From Streptohalobacillus salinus (GTDB taxonomy: Bacteria > Bacillota > Bacilli > Bacillales > Amphibacillaceae), in the NCBI RefSeq assembly GCF_003201605.1, contig NZ_QJJR01000005.1:62001-126000 (forward strand): a DNA stretch of 64,000 nucleotides. The letters run 5' to 3'. The translations under genes were made by a program, and so were the position numbers. Shown in pieces: positions 27,517-38,181 of this stretch; positions within the stretch are counted from its first letter, which is position 1, and each line of letters starts with the position of its first letter. The notes under the pieces are model-generated. The model did not search any database, was not told the origin of the DNA, and was given only the letters and a program-made list of their open reading frames with translations.

Positions 27517-28497
27517 TCACCTTTCTATTTCTGCAGCTTCCACATTAATTAACTGGCATAAAATTGCCGCCACTTTATCTTTGTCATGTCGTAAGACATG
27601 ATGTTCGTCATTGACGATATCTGCTTCAATTATTTCCAGACTTAAAGTCTTCAAACGTTCTTTATCGTATACCACCGGTTGAGCTTGTTCTTCTAAATAA
27701 CGCGCTAATACATCTTTAGTTATATCACTGTCATGGACCATGATTGTATCAATCACACCAATACCCACATGTTCTAATATCACCCGCGCATGATCAAATG
27801 CTGTAAATTTATCTGTTTCTCCGTTTTGCGTCATCACATTACAAACATAAACGACATCCGCTTTCGTTTGCCGCAAAGCCTCTGCGATTTGAGGCATAAT
27901 CAAGTTGGGTAACGTACTGGTATACAGACTTCCTGGTGAGATCACTATTAAATCTGCTTCTAATATCGCATCAATTGCTTCTGATAAGGGCTCTGCTGAC
28001 TTCGGTTCAACAAATACACGTCTGATAGGCTTCTGTGCTTTAGGAATATTTGATTCACCATAAATAATTTCGCCATCCATCATTTCAGCATGAAGATGCA
28101 AATTTTGATTTGCAACAGGATAAATATTCCCTCGCACATTAAATACTTTAGCAATTTCTTTAATCCCTGAATAAAAATCACCTGTAATTGAGGTCATTGC
28201 CGCCAAAATCAGATTGCCCATTGAGTGACCTGAGAGACCATGACCATTAACAAACCGATGCTGAAGTAGAGCTTCCATCATCGGTTCAACTTCTGATAAA
28301 GCCGCGATCACATTTCTAATATCTCCGGGTGCAGGGATCGACATTTCATGACGCAAGCGGCCTGATGATCCCCCATCATCGGCAACGGTAACAATTGCTG
28401 ATAAATCAACGGGATATCGTTTCAATCCTCTTAGTACAACTGGCATTCCGGTACCACCACCGAGTACCGTAACTTTTTTTCTTTCCTCTTCAATCAT
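27517..28497 (-). CDS. yvcK: Gluconeogenesis factor YvcK/GlmR
   Basis: A 326-residue protein of the CofD/UPF0052 family. GGGTGMPVVLRGL near the N terminus and ADDGGSSGRLR are the family's nucleotide-sugar-binding motifs. GlmR/YvcK binds UDP-GlcNAc and stimulates GlmS to route carbon into the cell wall. It lies 2 bases from rapZ and 9 from whiA, so all are one operon. Confidence 0.94.
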   Translation of the reverse strand: MIEEERKKVTVLGGGTGMPVVLRGLKRYPVDLSAIVTVADDGGSSGRLRHEMSIPAPGDIRNVIAALSEVEPMMEALLQHRFVNGHGLSGHSMGNLILAAMTSITGDFYSGIKEIAKVFNVRGNIYPVANQNLHLHAEMMDGEIIYGESNIPKAQKPIRRVFVEPKSAEPLSEAIDAILEADLIVISPGSLYTSTLPNLIMPQIAEALRQTKADVVYVCNVMTQNGETDKFTAFDHARVILEHVGIGVIDTIMVHDSDITKDVLARYLEEQAQPVVYDKERLKTLSLEIIEADIVNDEHHVLRHDKDKVAAILCQLINVEAAEIER

Positions 28498-28499
28498 CG

Positions 28500-29372
28500 C
28501 TAATGTCCTTTCCGCTTATCAATATCACGATGGGATACATGCGTTGTGTATTGAGAAGAAAAATATTTAGCGACGTGTTCCGCTAGTGCCACTGAACGGT
28601 GTTGGCCACCGGTACAGCCTATTGCAATCACAAGTTGTGATTTACCTTCTTTTTTGTATTGTGGCAGCATAAAACTTAATAAATCTAACCATTTTTCTAG
28701 GAAACGTTGTGTCTCTGTCCACTTAAAGACATAATCACGTACATCTTGATTAAGACCAGTCAATGGTTGAAGTTGATCAACATAATGAGGATTTGGAAGA
28801 AATCGGACATCAAACACTAAATCCGCATCTATCGGCATGCCATATTTAAATCCAAATGATATTGCATGAATCGAAAAAATTTGTTGTTCATCTTCACCGT
28901 ATTTCCCAACAATCTTCTCTCGCAATTCTTTTGGCTTTAAATTGGTGGTATCAATAAAGTGTTGAGCACGTCCGCGCAGCTGACTTAACATTTGACGTTC
29001 CTGTAAAATTCCATCTAGAGGTAAACCTTCGGGTGCTAATGGATGTTGCCTCCGTGTTTCTTTATAGCGAGAGACTAACATTTCATCTTTTGCGTCAAGA
29101 AACAGAATATGTTCATCAACCCAGTCTTGATCGGCTAAGATATCTAAACTTTCGAATAAGGTATCAAAAAATTCTCGTCCTCTTAGATCAATTACCAAAG
29201 CAACTTTATTTATGTTATTACTTGCATCCTTCATCAACTCTAAAAACTTTGGCAAGAGAGCTGGTGGTAAGTTATCTACGCAATAATAGCCTAGATCCTC
29301 AAAACTTTGAACCGCTACGGTCTTCCCAGCACCTGACATCCCTGTGATTATAACCAAATTTGTTTCTCTCAT
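28500..29372 (-). CDS. rapZ: Nucleotide-binding protein RapZ/YvcJ
   Basis: A 290-residue P-loop protein. Walker A is GMSGAGKT (about residues 11-18), with DNLPPALLP and the conserved C-terminal [14 protein letters not shown]. Family members hydrolyse GTP/ATP. In E. coli RapZ controls glmS small RNAs; the B. subtilis YvcJ role is linked to competence. Operon member between yvcI and yvcK. Confidence 0.94.
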   Translation of the reverse strand: MRETNLVIITGMSGAGKTVAVQSFEDLGYYCVDNLPPALLPKFLELMKDASNNINKVALVIDLRGREFFDTLFESLDILADQDWVDEHILFLDAKDEMLVSRYKETRRQHPLAPEGLPLDGILQERQMLSQLRGRAQHFIDTTNLKPKELREKIVGKYGEDEQQIFSIHAISFGFKYGMPIDADLVFDVRFLPNPHYVDQLQPLTGLNQDVRDYVFKWTETQRFLEKWLDLLSFMLPQYKKEGKSQLVIAIGCTGGQHRSVALAEHVAKYFSSQYTTHVSHRDIDKRKGH

Positions 29373-29386
29373 GACTTACACCCTCT

Positions 29387-29848
29387 CTATTTTTCAATGT
29401 CTATGACTTGATTAATAATCTGTTCATTTTCATCCATATCAAAGCGTGCATAAACACGTGCATTTTGTTTTAAAAGATAGTCATGAATAACAGCATCCGT
29501 TGGTGCTGTCGGGATTTTTCCGATTTCATCTAATGCTATCCACTCCAATTCACCTTCGCGACAGAAATCTACCAATTCTCCTGTAAACTTATCAGCTACA
29601 AAAGTGAACATCATCCATTCATCTTTCGGTGGTAAAGCACCTGCTTTATTCATGGTTGCTACAGACATTAGTTTAGGCTGTTCAATCTTAAGACCAGTTT
29701 CTTCATACACTTCGCGAATAGCCGCTTGTGCGATTGATTCCTGGTCCTCCATTTTTCCACCTGGCATTGCATACCAACCATGGCGAGGTTTTTTTAAAAG
29801 GAGCACCTTATTATCTTGACGTACTAAACAATTCGTTACTCTTTGCAT
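29387..29848 (-). CDS. NUDIX hydrolase YvcI
   Basis: A 153-residue NUDIX protein. The box GGKMEDQESIAQAAIREVYE then ETGLKI (about residues 30-55) has all catalytic glutamates. The position upstream of rapZ matches B. subtilis yvcI. Substrate unknown; RNA 5' pyrophosphohydrolase or nucleotide sanitising activity is typical of the family. The ribosome binding site is weak (GAGTG). Confidence 0.88.
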   Translation of the reverse strand: MQRVTNCLVRQDNKVLLLKKPRHGWYAMPGGKMEDQESIAQAAIREVYEETGLKIEQPKLMSVATMNKAGALPPKDEWMMFTFVADKFTGELVDFCREGELEWIALDEIGKIPTAPTDAVIHDYLLKQNARVYARFDMDENEQIINQVIDIEK

Positions 29849-30246
29849 TTATATTCACTCATTTCTTGTATACACTCTTCTAGTTATTATAACAAATTCT
29901 AGTCTATCAATCGATGCAAACGCAAAAAAAAGACACAAATCCATTATGATTTGCGCCATAAATATATTAAAAAAAGGGGGTTAATAACTTACTTTAAGTA
30001 TACCCGAGTGATGTTTCAAACGTGTTACAGTCAGGTTAAGATCAAGTAAAGTAATTTGGTTCGCTGTCACACATGGTATGACCGGATATGTCACTCTATG
30101 AATAACGAAGTACTAACGCTTTATCTCTGTCATTACCAAGAAGGCTTGGAGGGAAAACAGATTGCTTACTAATATTTGATGCTTATTTGTTCCCACTTTT
30201 CTATTGCAGATCATTGGTGTAGTTGATTAATTTGTTAAGTCATATC
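29849..30246. other. Intergenic stretch upstream of yvcI
   Basis: About 400 bases between the yvcI start and the trxB terminator. No convincing coding frame, RNA structure or known regulator site was recognised. It must contain the promoter of the yvcI-rapZ-yvcK-whiA operon on the minus strand, but I could not fix it confidently. Confidence 0.4.
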
Positions 30247-30280
30247 AAAAAACCCCACCATTGCTTTAGGCGGGGTTTTT
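30247..30280 (-). terminator. Terminator of trxB
   Basis: AAAAACCCC (30248-30256) pairs with GGGGTTTTT (30272-30280), with two extra C-G pairs inside. TTTTGATATG follows on the minus strand. Confidence 0.82.
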
Positions 30281-30287
30281 GTGATTA

Positions 30288-31268
<981 letters not shown>

Positions 31269-31328
31269 CTATTCTCAATGAATCGTAATGATTCTCAATT
31301 ATCTACAATACCCATTATGGTATATTTT

Positions 31329-32366
31329 TTATTCATCGTCTAGTTTTTTGCTCTCAGAGATATTTAACCACGGCTCAGCTTCAGTAGATAGACCTTTGTG
31401 ACGCTGTTGTCCTTCAGTAAATAACTGTTTCGCTGCTTCAATTTCTCCTAGTCGATATAACACGCGTGCGTAAATTCGGTAATAGACCAAGTGATGACTC
31501 ACCTTTTGTTTGGACAATGACTTAAACCGCTCATACGCTTCATCTAGTTCACCAACGATGGCATGACTACAAGCGATTTTTAAAAGATGTTCCTGATGAA
31601 TCGGATGTACATTTTTCAATTGGCTCGTCAGGTCTTTAGCTTTTTCTATCGCACCTTGATCATGATAAAAAGCGATCAAGTTGACCATCGATAGAAAGGC
31701 ATGTGGGTGCTTCTCAAAATAATCTTTTTCTAATTGTAGTGCTCTTTCTTTTTCACCAGAAAAGTATAAACAATAACGGTATTGCAACTGAAAACTTTCA
31801 AAATCCGGATACACAACCAACGCTTCTTCGAGCAACTGTCTTGCTTCTTTGTAATTTTGATGTTGCAGATGATAGAAAGCTGTCTCTTGATAAATGATTA
31901 AATCATCTTCATCATCAAAAAATTCTTCTTCCTCTTCAAGTGTCATATCTAACACTGTAAGTAACTGTTCAGCTTCTGAGAAGAATTCGCCTTCAGGCGC
32001 CTTTTCCATATATAAATTCGCATATTTTTGTGCTTCATTTAATAATCCTAAATGGGCATAATTATTTGCAATTAAGTAATAACTATCAACATAATCATCA
32101 CCATGTTGCTCAATCACTTCATTTAATATTTGATTAGCAGCATGATACGCACCAATCTCTGTATAAACAATTGACATTTGTGAAGGGTATAAGGCTTCTT
32201 TTGGATCCATGTCTTGCGCCTTTTTAATGAACTTCAATGCGAGATCAAACTTACGTTTATAAAAAGCCTCGACACCTTTTGTAAAGAAATAATCACCTTC
32301 TTGAATATAAGGGATGACGTTATTTAATTTATCATTGGGTTTAAAACCTTTAGATTTTGTCTTCAT
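31329..32366 (-). CDS. TPR repeat protein, YvcD-like
   Basis: A 345-residue protein made of about seven to eight tetratricopeptide repeats (such as AFYKRKFDLALKFIKKAQDM, ANNYAHLGLLNEAQKYA, YARVLYRLGEIEAAKQLF) and an acidic stretch EEEEEFFDDEDD near residue 150. TPRs mediate protein-protein contacts; no enzyme domain is present. B. subtilis yvcD is in the same place next to trxB. GAAGGGGAGACAG before ATG 32366 decides the start. Confidence 0.82.
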   Translation of the reverse strand: MKTKSKGFKPNDKLNNVIPYIQEGDYFFTKGVEAFYKRKFDLALKFIKKAQDMDPKEALYPSQMSIVYTEIGAYHAANQILNEVIEQHGDDYVDSYYLIANNYAHLGLLNEAQKYANLYMEKAPEGEFFSEAEQLLTVLDMTLEEEEEFFDDEDDLIIYQETAFYHLQHQNYKEARQLLEEALVVYPDFESFQLQYRYCLYFSGEKERALQLEKDYFEKHPHAFLSMVNLIAFYHDQGAIEKAKDLTSQLKNVHPIHQEHLLKIACSHAIVGELDEAYERFKSLSKQKVSHHLVYYRIYARVLYRLGEIEAAKQLFTEGQQRHKGLSTEAEPWLNISESKKLDDE

Positions 32367-32438
32367 CTGTCTCCCCTTCAATCTTTAAAGAAATATATAG
32401 TGATTATAACACATCCACTATACACTGCCGACAATTAA

Positions 32439-34010
32439 CTATTGAATTACCTGAAGTTGTTTTAACCAAAAACGACAATCACGTTCATAATATGAACGTT
32501 CTTCCTTGGTCCAGGCCAGGTGGTAAGTAAAGAACGCAAACAACTCGTCTATCTCTTCTAGAGAAAGTGGTGTATTCACCATTACCAATCGTAGTCTTCG
32601 AAAGAGAAAGTCTGTTGGTTTATATATCCCTTCATGTTCAAGCGTATAAAGTAAGGCAAGCGAAAGATATTCAGGCATACTGGTCATAGCGGTTTGATTT
32701 ATTTTCGCTTGATATTTATTAATTTCATTCAAAGATAATCCCAGTTGGTCAACGACGGACCAAAATCGCGGATCTTTCTGTTCATTAATTTCTAATTTAG
32801 TGCCACTAATGTCTTTTTGAATCATTCGTGTCTTTGTTTCTGAGGTTTGATATAAAATTCCCGCTTCTTTTTTGAAACGTTTTGAGACAACATCCCCAAT
32901 ATTTTCTGCATGGGATCGAGCATAGATAAATGGCACACCTAATGTAGAAATTAAACCTGTGTCTGTTACATACATATCATTAGCGATTTTTTGATGGTGA
33001 GAAAAATCAATTTGATTAATGCTTTTCCCTTCGAAAACGTCTTGATAGGTTACGTTAAAGGCAGGGCAACGATGTGTAATGAGGTCGAGCGCGCGATTAA
33101 ACATTGATTCACTCGTTGAATACTTCGCACTTTCTCCCATGTGAAAGGGTTCTTTCACAGTTAACACCCATACATTTTCCATTGGCACGAGAGTAATCGG
33201 ATACATTTGTAAATCACCTTGTATGGACAATGCACACCCTAGCGTTAGTGCTTCTTTTTTAATCATCCATTGACCACTTCGCATACTTAGGAAATGAATA
33301 AAGTTTTTATTTGTGAACGTAGCAAGCTGATGCAACTCATTTATATCACGTCCAGTCGCATTAATGACCATTCTTGATTGAATCACAGCTTCTTCCCCAG
33401 TCATTTGATCTTCAAGTCGTACACCTCTAATCATCTGATCTTGATAGATGAAATCTGTTACTTTTTGATAATTAATCACATCAGCTCCCATTTCATGAGC
33501 GCTTTTTAATATATCAAGTGTTATTCTTACTGGATCAATAACTGGCACACTTACCTGTTCAATTTTAACATCATCCGTTAATTCAAGATGTGGGTGCTCC
33601 GCTACTACTTCTTTGCGACTTAGCACTTTTGACGTAGGGTGTAAGCGTGGTTTAAATGTCCCTTTAATTCTATCAGTCAAGCTATCTGTCACACCATATC
33701 GGTTGTGTATGTTTAAAAAAGTCATGAAATTCGTTCGTGTCGGAAGGTTTCTTTCTAAGTATTGTAACTCTTGGGTAAAGCGCTTTTTTTCCTTACCTGA
33801 AAGTTGTTCTTGTTCAGCAATGACTTCAAACTGACTTGATTGATTATTCGCAAAATCATTTTTTTCAACAAGTAACACCCGCATGCCACGACTTTGTAAA
33901 TCATAAAGCAAACGCGCGCCCGTTATTCCCCCACCAACAATGATTACATCATAGTGTGTTTTTGCTAATTGACGTATCAATTCTTCTCTGTTTTGATTTG
34001 ATATTGCCAT
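32439..34010 (-). CDS. Divergent glycerol-3-phosphate dehydrogenase-like flavoprotein
   Basis: A 523-residue FAD oxidoreductase of the GlpD fold. The N-terminal dinucleotide-binding motif is GGGITGARLL (about residues 26-35), and a C-terminal alpha-helical GlpD domain is recognisable. However, the stretch after DFA, which in GlpD reads like SSRSTKLVHGGLRYL, is replaced by an unrelated NNQSSQFEVIAEQEQLSG. That motif lines the FAD site in canonical GlpD. The second INATGRD motif is kept. It could be an altered-substrate or inactive paralogue. No glpF, glpK or glpP neighbours. Fold sure, activity doubtful. Confidence 0.72.
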   Translation of the reverse strand: MAISNQNREELIRQLAKTHYDVIIVGGGITGARLLYDLQSRGMRVLLVEKNDFANNQSSQFEVIAEQEQLSGKEKKRFTQELQYLERNLPTRTNFMTFLNIHNRYGVTDSLTDRIKGTFKPRLHPTSKVLSRKEVVAEHPHLELTDDVKIEQVSVPVIDPVRITLDILKSAHEMGADVINYQKVTDFIYQDQMIRGVRLEDQMTGEEAVIQSRMVINATGRDINELHQLATFTNKNFIHFLSMRSGQWMIKKEALTLGCALSIQGDLQMYPITLVPMENVWVLTVKEPFHMGESAKYSTSESMFNRALDLITHRCPAFNVTYQDVFEGKSINQIDFSHHQKIANDMYVTDTGLISTLGVPFIYARSHAENIGDVVSKRFKKEAGILYQTSETKTRMIQKDISGTKLEINEQKDPRFWSVVDQLGLSLNEINKYQAKINQTAMTSMPEYLSLALLYTLEHEGIYKPTDFLFRRLRLVMVNTPLSLEEIDELFAFFTYHLAWTKEERSYYERDCRFWLKQLQVIQ

Positions 34011-34044
34011 TGTCTACCCCTCCAAAGGACGTCCTCACACGTAT

Positions 34045-34530
34045 CTATTTATCTTTAGAAACGACTTGCATCGGGTTCCCTGCCACGAAAGTGTTTGCTG
34101 CGACATCTTTTGTCACAATTGTACCAGCTGCCACAACAGCACCATCACCAATCGATACACCTGGCAGTACCGTACAATTTGCGCCAATCATAACATTATT
34201 TCCGATTTGTATCTCACCGATGCGATATTCTTCAATTAAATATTCATGGGTAAGCAACGTCGTGTTGTAGCCGATAATTGCATTATCTCCGACAGCAATT
34301 CGTTCAGGAAACATCAAGTCGACCATAACCATTAAAGCAAATGCGGTTGTCTCGCCAACCTTCATCCCTAACCCGTGCCGATATAAAGCATTCTTGACTG
34401 ATAAAAACGGCATGTAACGGGCAATTTGAATAATAATAAAATTTCTCATCACCTTAAAAAAAGATACGGTAGTGTATAATTGCCATAAACTGTTCGGACC
34501 AGTAACTGGGTAACGCTTTGTTCGTCGCAT
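34045..34530 (-). CDS. Left-handed beta-helix acyltransferase, YvoF-like
   Basis: A 161-residue hexapeptide-repeat acyltransferase (IGNNVMIGANCTVLPGVSIG, then DGAVVAAGTIV), the same place as B. subtilis yvoF. It likely transfers an acetyl group to a sugar or envelope acceptor; the acceptor is unknown. The N-terminal 50 residues hold a hydrophobic helix that could touch the membrane. It abuts ppaX without a gap. Confidence 0.82.
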   Translation of the reverse strand: MRRTKRYPVTGPNSLWQLYTTVSFFKVMRNFIIIQIARYMPFLSVKNALYRHGLGMKVGETTAFALMVMVDLMFPERIAVGDNAIIGYNTTLLTHEYLIEEYRIGEIQIGNNVMIGANCTVLPGVSIGDGAVVAAGTIVTKDVAANTFVAGNPMQVVSKDK

Positions 34531-35172
34531 TTATTCCACCTCTAAAATGGTTAGTAGATCACTCAACGCTTCTAGCATATAGTCTGGTTCTAGTGCTGCT
34601 AATGTTTCTTTTCCTTTAATTGACCAACTCACACCCGCCGTCTTCGTTCCAGCATTTTGACCCGCTTCAATGTCATGATGGTTATCTCCAATCATCAATG
34701 CATCAATTGGGGTTTCTCCCAAGGCATCCAGTGCTTTAAGTACTGGTTCGGGGTGAGGTTTGGCGTGTTCAACTTCTGTTAATCCAATAACGACATCAAA
34801 GTATTGACTTAACCCAGTAATATCTAAACCCAGCCTTGCGGTTTCAGTGATTTTTGTCGTAACAATCGCTAGCTTAAATCCTTCAGCATGTAATTTTCTA
34901 ATTGTCTCAATAACAGTTGGATAAGGTTTCACATAAGCCTCATGGTTCGCTATGTTGTGTGTGCGATAGGTATGCATCATCGCCTCGGCTTGATCTTCAT
35001 CAACATCCTTTAGGCTTTCAATTAATGGTGGTCCGATAAACGGAAAAATTTCTTCATCGGTATATGCTCGTCCCGTATGCTTAAGTAGGGTATGACGAAA
35101 TGATGCCAAGATCAATGGATTCGTATCTATTAAAGTACCATCTAAATCAAATAATATAGTTCGGATTGCCAA
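34531..35172 (-). CDS. ppaX: Pyrophosphatase PpaX
   Basis: A 213-residue HAD-superfamily hydrolase. Motif I is DLDGTLIDT, motif II TTK, and motif III GDNHHDIEAG. PpaX hydrolyses pyrophosphate released when HprK dephosphorylates Ser46-P HPr. It lies in the lgt-hprK cluster, which supports the name. The frame reaches a GTG at 35181, but that GTG is part of the AAGGGTG ribosome binding site, so the TTG at 35172 (six bases beyond it) is the better start. This start is not certain. Confidence 0.87.
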   Translation of the reverse strand: MAIRTILFDLDGTLIDTNPLILASFRHTLLKHTGRAYTDEEIFPFIGPPLIESLKDVDEDQAEAMMHTYRTHNIANHEAYVKPYPTVIETIRKLHAEGFKLAIVTTKITETARLGLDITGLSQYFDVVIGLTEVEHAKPHPEPVLKALDALGETPIDALMIGDNHHDIEAGQNAGTKTAGVSWSIKGKETLAALEPDYMLEALSDLLTILEVE

Positions 35173-35213
35173 TGTTATCACCCTTCGTTTTTTATCTAAT
35201 AACTTTTTATTAA

Positions 35214-36143
35214 TTATGTGGTTAATTGTTTGCGATCTTGCTTAAGCCAGAAATAACTAACGACACGCGTTAGCACAATAGCTGTTGTTAGTCGTATTAA
35301 AAGTAAGGGCCAAACCGGAATACCTAAAGGAATAAATATTAATGTATCTTCGATAACCGCGTGACAACTCACTAAAAATATCAAACTAAGGTACATGTCT
35401 TTCTTTTCAACATGATCGTCTTTTACTGCTTGCACCATCACACCCGCACCAAAAGCTAAACCAATGGTTAAACCGGCAACTAATGTCATTGCTGCATTAT
35501 TTTTAATGCCTAACACGCGCATAAAAGGCGATAAACCTTCTGATAACATATCCAGCCAGCCTAAATCTCTAAAGAGCTGCATCACTACCATCAACGGAAT
35601 AACAATCATCGCCAATTGTCCAATGCTCGATAGTGCTGTTATTATTGCCTGGGTAATAATTTCAATCCACCCTGCAGGGACAACTGTTTCATTTACTGAA
35701 TAGCCATATTCAGCATTGGCCTCGCTTAAAGGAACAAACCAATGAATCAATACCGCTGACATCAATGACAATGCTAAACGGACACCAACAACAACTTGCC
35801 AACGCACCCCTACCTTTGCTGCTACAGTTGACTCAATAATTAAATTATGTGCAAACGAAAGCATAACTGCTAATATAAAAACTTCTTTCACAGTAAAAGA
35901 AAAGGAGATAATTGCAGCAATGCCGGCATATAGATTCAATGTACTCCCTAAAACCAAAGGCAGACTTGCCTCCCCGGGTAAGCCAATTAAACCCATCAAT
36001 GGACTAATCAGGTCAATTACGTACGATAACACCGGCGTAAATCTTAAGATAGTGATTAACACCGTGATCGGAAATATAACTTTACTCAATGTGTAAGTTA
36101 CTGAGAAACCTTTCTTAAAACCGTTGATAACGATATTCTTCAT
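35214..36143 (-). CDS. Gate-domain (nucleoside recognition) membrane protein, YvoD-like
   Basis: A 309-residue polytopic membrane protein with two Gate/nucleoside-recognition domains. The repeats start GLPGEASLPLVLGSTLNLYA and AGLTIGLAFGAGVMVQ. B. subtilis yvoD occupies the same place between lgt and ppaX. Related proteins occur in spore maturation and transport, but the substrate is unknown. Confidence 0.82.
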   Translation of the reverse strand: MKNIVINGFKKGFSVTYTLSKVIFPITVLITILRFTPVLSYVIDLISPLMGLIGLPGEASLPLVLGSTLNLYAGIAAIISFSFTVKEVFILAVMLSFAHNLIIESTVAAKVGVRWQVVVGVRLALSLMSAVLIHWFVPLSEANAEYGYSVNETVVPAGWIEIITQAIITALSSIGQLAMIVIPLMVVMQLFRDLGWLDMLSEGLSPFMRVLGIKNNAAMTLVAGLTIGLAFGAGVMVQAVKDDHVEKKDMYLSLIFLVSCHAVIEDTLIFIPLGIPVWPLLLIRLTTAIVLTRVVSYFWLKQDRKQLTT

Positions 36144-36173
36144 AAAAACTCCTTACCAATTTTTTCGTTAAAC

Positions 36174-36208
36174 AAACCTGTTGAAGAAGTTCCTTCATCA
36201 ACAGGTTT
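36174..36208 (-). terminator. Hairpin between lgt and the YvoD-like gene
   Basis: AAACCTGTTGA (36174-36184) pairs perfectly with TCAACAGGTTT (36198-36208), five bases past the lgt stop. The minus-strand tail (GTTTAACGAAAAA) has few T residues, so it may be a weak terminator or a processing/stability hairpin inside an operon. Confidence 0.5.
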
Positions 36209-36212
36209 TAAA

Positions 36213-37040
36213 CTAAGCTTTTTTTCCATTGTATCTGGTGTTCACCCAGTTGTAACGGCGATTTAAGTACATTAAACCAGTCCCGACTATAATTAGAACG
36301 ATTGAAATAAGTTGTGCCGTCCTTAAATTTCCTACCACATACAAGCTATCTGTTCGCATACCTTCAATAAAGAACCGTCCCACTGAGTAACCTGCCACGT
36401 ATGTTAAGAAAACATCGCCACGTAATGGATTACGTCGTCTCAACCAAAGCAATAAGCCTAAAATAAGTAAATTCCAAACCGATTCATATAAGAATGTTGG
36501 ATGATATAATACGCCCTCGATGGTCATTTGTTCTTCAATAAAACGTGGTAAGTATTGTAAGAAGTTCTCATAAGCAGCTGTTGACACTGGCCCCCCATGT
36601 GCTTCTTGGTTCATAAAGTTGCCCCAACGCCCAATTGCTTGACCGACAATTATTCCAGGTGCCGCAATATCTGCTAGTTTATAAAATGGAATGCCTCGCT
36701 TTTTCGTGAAAATATAAGCGGTAATCACAGATCCGATAAGAGCACCATGAATCGCTATACCACCTTCCCAAATCGCAAAAGCATCCATGAAATTGCCATC
36801 ATTATAGCGATCCCATTCAAAAATCACATAATATATCCGAGCTGAAATAATTGCGATAGGTAATGCCCAAACAAGTAAATCACTAAACGTCTCACTATGT
36901 AAGCCTAAGCGTTTTGATTCTTTTGTCGCCATCACAAGACCAATGATTACCCCTGTCACGATAATCACTGCATACCAATAAATTTGAATGGGTCCAACTT
37001 CTAAAAAGATTGGACTAAACGCTTGATTTAATGTAAACAT
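36213..37040 (-). CDS. lgt: Prolipoprotein diacylglyceryl transferase
   Basis: A 275-residue membrane enzyme with seven hydrophobic segments. The Lgt signature [13 protein letters not shown] (about residues 134-146) and the [12 protein letters not shown] segment are intact. It adds diacylglycerol to the lipobox cysteine of lipoproteins such as OpuAC and PrsA in this window. It follows hprK by 21 bases. Confidence 0.95.
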   Translation of the reverse strand: MFTLNQAFSPIFLEVGPIQIYWYAVIIVTGVIIGLVMATKESKRLGLHSETFSDLLVWALPIAIISARIYYVIFEWDRYNDGNFMDAFAIWEGGIAIHGALIGSVITAYIFTKKRGIPFYKLADIAAPGIIVGQAIGRWGNFMNQEAHGGPVSTAAYENFLQYLPRFIEEQMTIEGVLYHPTFLYESVWNLLILGLLLWLRRRNPLRGDVFLTYVAGYSVGRFFIEGMRTDSLYVVGNLRTAQLISIVLIIVGTGLMYLNRRYNWVNTRYNGKKA

Positions 37041-37061
37041 ACGTCGATCCCCCTAACAATT

Positions 37062-38012
37062 CTAATCATAATCAATATGACCGATGTTCTCTTTTTCTTG
37101 ACTAATTTGCTTCGTTAAACGTGCTGAAAATTCCTCTGCTGCACTAACACCTAAACGCTTCAGACGGAAATTCATTGCGGCAACTTCAATAATTACCGCT
37201 AAGTTTCGCCCAGGACGGACAGGTACTGTTGCTTTCGGAATATCAACATCTATAATTTTAATCGTTTCCTCATCCATACCAATTCGGTCATATTGTTTCT
37301 TCTCATCCCAATTTTCTAGATTAATTACATAATCAAGCTTCTTGTGAGACCTTACGGCACTCGCACCGAATAAGGTCATAACATTAATGATACCTAATCC
37401 TCTAATTTCAAGTAAGTGCTCAATCAATTTTGGTGATGTTCCGATTAAACGATCATAATCCTCTTGTCTAATCTCTACCGAATCATCAGCCACTAATCTG
37501 TGACCGCGCTTAACAAGTTCTAAAGCTGTCTCACTCTTACCCACGCCACTTTGACCAGTAATCATGACACCCACACCGTGGATATCGACTAGCACCCCAT
37601 GCATGGCAGTAAATGGTGCAAAATGCGCTTCTAAAAAGTTTGTTAACCGACTAACAACACGCGTCGTTTTATAAGGTGAGCGCAACAGAGGTACACCACG
37701 CTTATTTGCAGCGTCAATTAACTCTTGGGGAATGTCCATGCCTCTCGTCACGACAATACAAGGCGTGACTCGGGTACATAATTTATGCGAACGGTCCTTT
37801 TTCTCTTCTTCTGATAAGTCTTTAAAGTACGAAAGTTCAGTTTTTCCCAACACTTGTAAGCGTGTCTTTGGGTAATATCTAAAATAACCTGTTAATTCTA
37901 TACCTGGTCGTGAAATATCACTCATAATAAATTCACGCTCAAGTCCCTCTTCACCTGCTACAAGTTCTAATTTAAATTGTTCCAATAAATCTTTAGCTTG
38001 TACTTTAGCCAT
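37062..38012 (-). CDS. hprK: HPr kinase/phosphorylase
   Basis: A 316-residue bifunctional enzyme that phosphorylates and dephosphorylates Ser46 of HPr and Crh, the central switch of carbon catabolite repression. Walker A GQSGVGKS (about residues 154-161) and the signature [15 protein letters not shown] are present. It heads the hprK-lgt cluster. Its targets include the Crh at 26205-26459. Confidence 0.96.
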   Translation of the reverse strand: MAKVQAKDLLEQFKLELVAGEEGLEREFIMSDISRPGIELTGYFRYYPKTRLQVLGKTELSYFKDLSEEEKKDRSHKLCTRVTPCIVVTRGMDIPQELIDAANKRGVPLLRSPYKTTRVVSRLTNFLEAHFAPFTAMHGVLVDIHGVGVMITGQSGVGKSETALELVKRGHRLVADDSVEIRQEDYDRLIGTSPKLIEHLLEIRGLGIINVMTLFGASAVRSHKKLDYVINLENWDEKKQYDRIGMDEETIKIIDVDIPKATVPVRPGRNLAVIIEVAAMNFRLKRLGVSAAEEFSARLTKQISQEKENIGHIDYD

Positions 38013-38181
38013 TTATTTATCCTCCTAACTATCTGAAATATCCCTTACGCTTTATTTTCTCTCTTTTAGCCTAATACATCTGTGTTGAACGTCTTACATC
38101 GTTATATTCCAGGTATTTTGTGAAGAAAATAAACCTCTTTAATTGTAGCATGTTTTTAGACGGATGACACGTCTCTTTGTT

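Noticed and set aside
29849-30246. Possible riboswitch or small RNA upstream of yvcI
   Set aside because: Only a weak AAATC/GATTT hairpin was seen; no conserved aptamer pattern could be recognised.
34045-38012. Cluster ppaX-yvoD-lgt-hprK considered as a novel system
   Set aside because: It is the standard Bacillus arrangement linking HPr kinase, its pyrophosphatase and lipoprotein transferase.
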